Source of the DNA: Zygnema cylindricum
Taxonomy: Eukaryota > Streptophyta > Zygnematophyceae > Zygnematales > Zygnemataceae
Direction of reading: 5' to 3'
Length of the DNA: 64,000 nt
NCBI GenBank assembly: GCA_037447655.1
Contig: JBBHKE010000501.1
Location: 1 to 64,000 of the forward strand
Shown: positions 58,301-64,000 of the stretch, piece after piece
Layout: every line of letters starts with the position of its first letter
Numbering within the stretch: the first letter of the stretch is position 1
Notes under the pieces: generated by a model
The model's database searches: none
Told to the model about the DNA's origin: nothing
The model's input: only the letters and a program-made list of their open reading frames with translations
Translations under genes and position numbers: made by a program

Positions 58301-61300
58301 ACCTGTCCACAATGTTTTGAACCACTGGAGGTGCCTGTCTCTCTCTCTCTTTCCTCTCTCCCCTCTCTCTTTCTCTTCTCTCTCTCTTTTTCTCTCTTTC
58401 TGGCACCTCTCTCTCATTCTCTTCTTTCTTTCACTCTCACCCTCCCTCTCCTTCTCTCTCCTCTTTCGCTTTCTTCTCTTCTCTCTCTCTCTCTCTCCCT
58501 CTCACACGTTTTTTCTCCACATCGATCTTCTGTCTTACCCCTCAAATTCCTCCTTCCCGCCTCTCCCTCTCTCTCCCATTTTGTCCTTTCCACTGTCTCT
58601 TCCCTTTCTCTCCGTCACCCTTTGTAACTCACCTCTCCTGTCCTCTCTGCATTTTCTCTTTTCCCTCTTCCCTTTCTCCCCTTCTTGCTTTTCTTTTTCT
58701 CTTTTCCCTCTTCCCACTTTTTTCCCTCTTTTCTTCCCCTCCCCTCCCTCCCTTTCCCTCCATCCCCTTCCCTCCCTCTCCCTCCAGTCTGGCCCCATGC
58801 CCCCTTGCCGCATGGCCCGCAAGCTCCTTGGCGGCACCCGAGTCCGCTGCGAGAACTCCCTCTCTTTTGACCTCTCCGTTTCTCGCTTTACACCCGCCGC
58901 CCTGCGGGGCTGCCCGGCTCTCGTGGCCTTCCAGGACTACCCGGCGCACCTGCAGGCGAGTGGAAACCCTAACCCTAAAATGACTCAGCAGTGCCGGGAG
59001 GGAAGAGTGAAACGTAGGAGTTTGAAGGCGGGGAGAGAAAGGTTGGAGGAGTAGGACTTGGAGGAGTGAAGTATGGGAGAGGAAAGGCTGGGAGAGGAAA
59101 GCGTGGGAGAGGGGAAGGCTGGGGGAGGAAAGTCTGGGAGAGGAAAGTCTGGGAGAGGGAATCCTGGAAGAGTAAAACCTGGAGGACTAAAAAGAGGAAA
59201 CTTTGAAAGATGAATGCGTAAAAGATCGGAGGGCTGAAAAACCAAACCGTAAATGATCAAGTTCAAATAGGGCAAATTCAGAAAGAGCAAGCTCTAGATG
59301 TTTAAACCACTGCACTTGCAGGTGGGTTAAAAACTTAGAAAAAACCAAGCTCTGAATGAAAAAAGAAAAGTATGAAAAAGCAAATTTAATCAGATTCTTG
59401 AAGAGCAAATTCTGGTAGAAATGTCCAAATTCTGAAAGGCAAATGTTCTAAAAGCAAACCCTATGAGGCACGAATTATAGTGTGGATGTGGAGATGTGGA
59501 GCGGGTGGCTGTTTTGGTTAGGTAGGTTGTTTTTTGATTGGCAGTAGTTTAGAGTAGATTAAATCAAGTGGAAAGCCAATCCGAATTGAATCGATGTTTT
59601 GAATATAAGCGAGGAATTCTCCGAATTTGATGGTTTTAGTCTAGAGTGAAAGAGACTGTATGGAATTTAATGGATTGGCACATGTAAAATAGCGGTTTTG
59701 GTAACGATATTAGTGTGGAAAGAAATGGACAAATATTTTCAAGACTTGGCAACCACCATAGAATCTTAAACTTTGAAAATCTAATAGACTGTTTTAAGTT
59801 CGGAAGTGCTATCAAACTCCAAGGGAACTCCAACAGCCAATCGAAGAAATTGTTGACAACCAAAAAAGGATAATGCTTTTAGATTAGTTTTTCCAGTACA
59901 AATCCTGATCTTAATTTCACATATTAGGTGTTGTTCTTGTTTAGAAACAATATGAATTACAAAACTCTTGCAAACTGGAAGTTTGCAAAATTGACTTCTA
60001 TTACAGAAAAAGAAGAATTTTGCCTCTCTCTCCCTCTCTTTCCCCTCTCCCTCTCCCTCCCCTGGTCCCCCCTCCTCTCTCTCTCCTTATAATTCATAAA
60101 CATATTATTACATATTATTACATATTAAATCATATTAAATATATCATATTTGTTATGGATCTCTGTCGGCTCGCCTTCTGATTCCAAACACAATCAGTCT
60201 GGAACTCTCCTGACCTGGGAAAACTATACCAAAACGTTTTCTACGCAATTGTAAACATGGTCACAAAAGCGATTGACAGTAAGCAAAATGCTGATGGTAA
60301 GCGTGACAGGGTTCATTTCCTTGTCAATAACCTGGCCAGTTTTCTGGCTGGCTGTCTGGCTGACACGCGGCACCTCTTGCAGACCTGCCGCTACGCCTTG
60401 CTGGCGTGTCCGTACCAGCTGGCAGGCTGCCAGCTGGCAGTGGAGAGGGCGGCATACGACTTGCACTGCCAGCAGTGTGAATACCGCCCAGAGATCTGCC
60501 AGTGAGTGGATAGGAGGCAGGAGGGAGAGGGAGAGAGAGAGGAAGAGGAGAGGGAGAGGTTGAAGTAGGTTTGAGGAAGCAGAGGAGAGGAATGTGATGA
60601 GAGGGAAGAGGAACGGAGGGAAGTGGTTGGAGGAGGAGTGGGAGAGAGATAAGGGAGCGGGTGGGAAAGAGGGAGAAAAGGGAGAGGCATGAAGGGAGGA
60701 AAAACAAAGTGCGGAAAGTTGTGGAGAGTGGAAGGAGGGTCGGAAGGCGGCTTCAAAGTGTCACTGTGGAGTGCATGCAGTCACTGAGAATGTGCCACGT
60801 GGCAGCAGGTGTGGCCAGGAGATCTCCCGGGCGCAGAGAGAGGAGCACAATTCTATTTGTCCGGCCGGAGATGATCCATGTCCGCATGCTCAGTTTGGCT
60901 GTGTTTTCAGAGGGGGACGAGCCAAAGTAGTCGAGCACCTCGTCATTTGCCCTTACGAGATGGTCAAGATGGCTTTGTACAAGCCGGTGAGGATCCATGG
61001 CTTCCTTTTAAAGTTGCACCATTTTTATGCTTGCTCCATTTTTGTCTTGTAGTGAATGCATTGTAGTTTGCCTTGTCAGTTGGTTAGAGAGTTTAACCTT
61101 TTCTCCATAACTTTACAAAGTTTAAAGTGGCGTCTATATAACAAGAACTAAGATATGTATGAACAAGGATAACAAAAAAAGACGACCTTTTTTCACACTT
61201 TGTTACACCTAAGTTTTGCAGAACACCAAAAACTGCGTGTCTTTTAAATGTTCACATCCTGTTACTTAAATTTGAGTAAAATACTAAACGGATAAAAACG

Positions 61301-64000
61301 ACAAATTTGATCGTCTCAATGCAATAACTAATGCTTCTGTTATGCTGTCGCACTTTAAAGATATAACATTACACACCCTTTTTTGCATTTTATTTATGAA
61401 AAGTTTAATTGGAGCCTTGTGAAAGCGTTGTCCGAAGACAACAAAGCAAACTAAGATGTGATACCGTCGCCCCTATTCCAAAAATGTATCCACATTAAAT
61501 TAGAATAACTTCTAAGATTTAAGATGGCACGCCCTTTATAATACAATTCACCGTCTATAAGTGTTAACTGAATTGACTACTTGATTTCGATAGGTTGTCA
61601 GTTCTTGTTACAAGACTGATCACTCATAGGGTAGTGAAGATTTTACCTATAAATGTTGTCTCACTCTCACACTTTATCCCAAAATTATGAAAACTTTATT
61701 TTTCACACACTTCAAAATAATATGTTCCCAAAATGTGCCCTCAATGTACTTTTATGACACTTCAAAATAATATGCTATGCATAATGTTTGTGTATTTTTA
61801 ACAAAAACAGCATCCCTTATAAAATTATACCAGAATGCGGATAATTCCTCTGCAATCAAAATTGTAAACTTTTGAACTTTTGTTATCAAACATAATTGTT
61901 CATGGAAAACAAGGAACTTTGAGATATCTTTGGGAATACTTTGAAGTTACTCATGTCATTTTACAGTCAAAATTGAAAGTTGAAGACTCTTTGGCCTTAA
62001 TGTTTGTCAAGTTAACAATATTTTATATTTGTGTAGAAGAGAAAATGAAAATAGTAACACTTATCATTAAATACTAAACAGAAAGATGGAAATATTTCAG
62101 GTTCCGAACTAAATGACATTTATTTGATGAGATTCTAATCTTTTGTTCAATGTCAATATTAATTCGATGAACTCGCCTTGACTGTAATTGTTTTCAGTTG
62201 ACAAGAAGCTTAAAATAAAAACTATGGTAACAGGGGAGTTGCTGGAAGCTGACGCATTCTTTCTGCAATCAGGGTTTTAAAGCTTATGTTATTTTTTATG
62301 CTTGCGGATTTTGCAGCTGCCTGATAATCCCATCAAACCTAAGCAGATGATTAGCAGGAAAGCTACTATGGATAAGTTCACAGACAAAAGCACTGCACAA
62401 CTAAAATTAGTTTGAAAAAAAGATTGTTTCTTAAGTAATTTTTTTTCACAGAGAGCGAGACAGGAAACTTGACGGAATTTTCGGCATAAGCGTTTCGATG
62501 CAAAGTACTTTTCTTTTTCTTTTAGGGTTTTCTTGTATTTTTGTATTTTTTTCTGATGCTGAAGGGAGAAACAGGTTGCGGAAAAGGCAGTGGACGATTG
62601 TTTGTCGGCAGTAAAAAGTGAAGCCTCAAATTTGCAGTGGAACCATAAGGGAGAGACAGAGGAGTTAGAGAAGCTTTTTGAACAAGTGAAGGAGGGAGCG
62701 TTGTTTAAGTTTGATGAACTCACAAAGAATGTTCCAGAACAATTAAGGTACAACGTCCACTTTTTACAACTGAAGAAATTTTCGGTTGTTGGAGAAAGGT
62801 GTCGTTTAGTGTTTTTTAGTGCATTCTATGTTCCAGTTTCTTGTTCAGATAATGACTAATTGTTCACAACGTCGAAAATTATGTGTTCTAGGCACGAAGA
62901 TTACCTTTCAATAAGGTTAGATTGTTGAAAAAAATCTTTAGTGACTAGATTTGTCAGGAAAAGTTGTGGATCTCTCTGAGGTTGAGTGGTTCTATGCGAG
63001 GATAAGTTATTACATAGGAAGTTTTTTAGAAGGCTGTTTTAACCAAAATAAAATTTTACAAGTCGAGATTTATACTGGTGCAAGGAGATGGCTAGGATGT
63101 GAAGAAGCTGAAAAAAGAACGTGCTCGCTGTTTAAATGTAAGAATTGGTCACATTAGCTTTTTAATTGAGAAATAAATGAAAGACAAACTACGGTGTTGA
63201 ATCGATTATCAATACTCAGAAACATCTTAGGAAAAATAGTTCAGTGAGAGGGAGAGAGAAAGAGGTGGGAGAGTGGGAGAAAAGGAGCAATTTCAAGGTT
63301 CCATTTTCCAGTTACCGTGATGTAAAAAGCTTCTAAATTGAACAGGCATTCTTATGGACTTCCCCTTTCCTCTTTATTCTCTTCTCCTATCCATCCCCAT
63401 TTTTCCTCACTCTCCCATTTTCCTCACTCACTGAGCGTGAAGGCATGGTTGTTAACAGAATAGAGGCAAAAGAAAATTTAATGGAGGCTCTTGGCGCTTT
63501 GGAGCTCCTACCTCCCTCTCCCTCCTCAGATTCTTTCCGTCAACTCACAACTCCAAGGTGGACTCTCTCTCTATCTCCCTCTCCCTCTCCCTCTCCCTCT
63601 CCCTCTCCCTCTCCTTATCAGCTTTTGCAAAACCAATAGCATGAGTAGTGCCCAATCAACCTTAAATCAACCATAAATACTGTGGATAACCTCGACTTTG
63701 TCGATATTTGTGGTCTCTTTAAAATTTGCAGTTATCCTACAAGTACGAGTACCGAAAGCGGCAAATCCGAAGAAACCCTATTTAGTTTGGAGGACGTCTC
63801 TCTCGCGACAAATAATTTTTCGCAGGCGAATCTGCTCGGGAAAGGAGGTTTTGGATCCGTTTTTCGAGGAATGCTATATGGAACTCCGGTTGCAGTCAAA
63901 CGTCTCCATCCAGGAGGAAACGCTCGAGAATTCGAATTCGAAGTCAGTATCCTGCAACGGATTCGACATCCTCATGTGGTGCTTCTCATGGGCTGTAATC
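55396..64000 (+). CDS. RING finger - TRAF-type zinc finger - Pelle/IRAK-like protein kinase fusion (3' end beyond window)
   Basis: Exons: 55396-55472, 56573-56654, 58075-58121, 58264-58330, 58788-58955, 60383-60501, 60809-60986, 62575-62747, 63459-63557 and 63732 to beyond 64000. Every junction keeps phase; an in-frame TAG precedes the ATG. Numbered without an optional exon near 62318, residues 48-86 are a RING finger (CPLC, CGDTFCQEC, CPQC) with Asp65 where the usual His ligand stands. Residues 92-246 carry TRAF-type zinc fingers (RKLLGGTRVRCEN, HLQTCRYALLACPYQLAGC, CGQEISRAQREEHNSIC, FGCVFRGG...VEHLVIC). Residues 247-304 are a charged helix. The kinase starts about 354: FSLEDVSLATNNF, glycine loop 373-380 (GKGGFGSV), Lys393 in VAVK, helix-C Glu407, RIRHPHVVLLMGC. 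Expected roles are ubiquitin ligase plus Ser/Thr kinase, probably cytosolic since no signal peptide or membrane span is seen. The intron after 58955 needs a GC donor. Splitting into two genes is possible but unlikely, because phases match throughout. Confidence 0.82.
56641..56930 (+). repeat. 72-bp minisatellite that duplicates an exon end and its 5' splice site
   Basis: Four tandem units of about 72 bp start at 56641, 56713, 56786 and 56858. Each begins CACT(A/C)TGCAGAGAGGTGG, which in the first unit is the last 14 coding bases of exon 2 plus the GT donor, followed by purine-rich spacer. The array therefore contains four copies of the splice donor context. Confidence 0.9.
57299..58036 (+). 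repeat. ~740-bp polypurine (GGGAGA)n tract in intron 2
   Basis: Nearly every base on the plus strand is G or A, in GGGAGAGGGAGGGAG-type repeats. Together with the preceding GA-rich part from 56655, most of the 1.4-kb intron is purine. It generates large spurious open frames on both strands that should not be annotated as proteins. Confidence 0.95.
58154..58219. promoter_or_regulatory. Cluster of four CACGTG hexamers inside a 142-bp intron
   Basis: CACGTG at 58154-58159, 58176-58181, 58183-58188 and 58195-58200, then CACGTA at 58216-58221. The arrangement is near-palindromic (GACACGTGTCACGTGACATG). The host intron (58122-58263) separates the two halves of the RING finger. A further CACGTG lies at 60796-60801, just before another exon. 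Regulatory use is inferred. Confidence 0.5.
58331..58787 (+). repeat. Polypyrimidine-rich intron (TCTCTC, CCCTCTC)
   Basis: The intron between the RING finger exon and the first TRAF zinc finger exon is almost wholly C and T on the plus strand. This is opposite in strand bias to the purine intron only 300 bp upstream. Confidence 0.9.
58956..60382 (+). other. Intron of the RING-TRAF-kinase gene with telomere-like and GGGAGAGGAAAG repeats
   Basis: After a GC-type donor the intron holds AAACCCTAACCCTAAAA (58966-58982), the plant telomere-type repeat in short form. A purine-rich GGGAGAGGAAAGTCT repeat lies at 59077-59170, and a 3-unit ATTACATATTA run near 60105-60130. No exon was recognised within it. 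Confidence 0.6.
60987..62574 (+). other. Large intron with a candidate extra exon near 62318
   Basis: Most of this AT-rich stretch shows no coding signal. At 62318 a strong acceptor (ATTTTGCAG) is followed by 32 open codons in the required phase (LPDNPIKPKQMISRKAT onward) before TGA at 62414. A donor would have to be the weak GTTTGA near 62411. If used, it would add about 30 residues between the zinc fingers and the helical region. Confidence 0.4.
63571..63612. repeat. (CTCTCC)n microsatellite just after a 5' splice site
   Basis: Pure CCCTCT hexanucleotide repeats begin about 14 bases after the donor at 63558. This adds to the polypyrimidine bias of introns in this gene. Confidence 0.9.

Overview
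The window looks like nuclear DNA from a green plant. Its genes have GT-AG introns, and the encoded proteins are plant-type: a receptor-like (Pelle-class) kinase domain, an LRR protein resembling the plant 'outer arm dynein light chain 1-like' family, an EDM3/AIPP1-like RRM protein and signal peptidase subunit 3. The very AT-rich, repeat-filled intergenic DNA and some unusual genes would suit an early-diverging streptophyte (charophyte, bryophyte or lycophyte grade), but the species cannot be named from the sequence alone.

Layout. 1-10.2 kb is AT-rich degenerate satellite-like DNA with inserted palindrome-rich elements and no gene. 10.2-22.5 kb is a transposon graveyard: a tRNA-like dispersed repeat (two copies), a decayed Ty1/copia pol (minus), a decayed hAT transposase (plus), a small hAT-type element with a perfect 8-bp target duplication, TA-flanked MITEs, a Helitron 3' end and a TIR element. 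22.5-26.1 kb carries one intact 717-aa gene of unknown function (plus). 27.7-40.9 kb is a tandem duplication of a ~5.7-kb unit, each copy holding an intact four-exon LRR gene (minus, 791 and 792 aa). 40.9-45.2 kb is again MITE-rich. 45.3-49.5 kb holds a head-to-head pair: an EDM3/AIPP1-like RRM gene (minus, 209 aa, 3 exons) and a signal peptidase complex subunit 3 gene (plus, 173 aa, 6 exons), with only 239 bp between the start codons. 49.6-55.3 kb has no gene I can support.

55.4-64.0 kb (running off the right edge) is the most interesting locus. Reassembling exons across huge polypurine and polypyrimidine introns gives a single reading frame encoding a RING finger, TRAF-type zinc fingers, a charged helical region and the N-lobe of a Pelle/IRAK-type protein kinase. 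All junctions keep phase. A TRAF6-like ligase module fused to an IRAK/Pelle-like kinase is an architecture I do not recognise from standard plant families.

All multi-exon models were built by hand from splice sites, reading phase and family resemblance. Family names come from remembered family features, not from a search.
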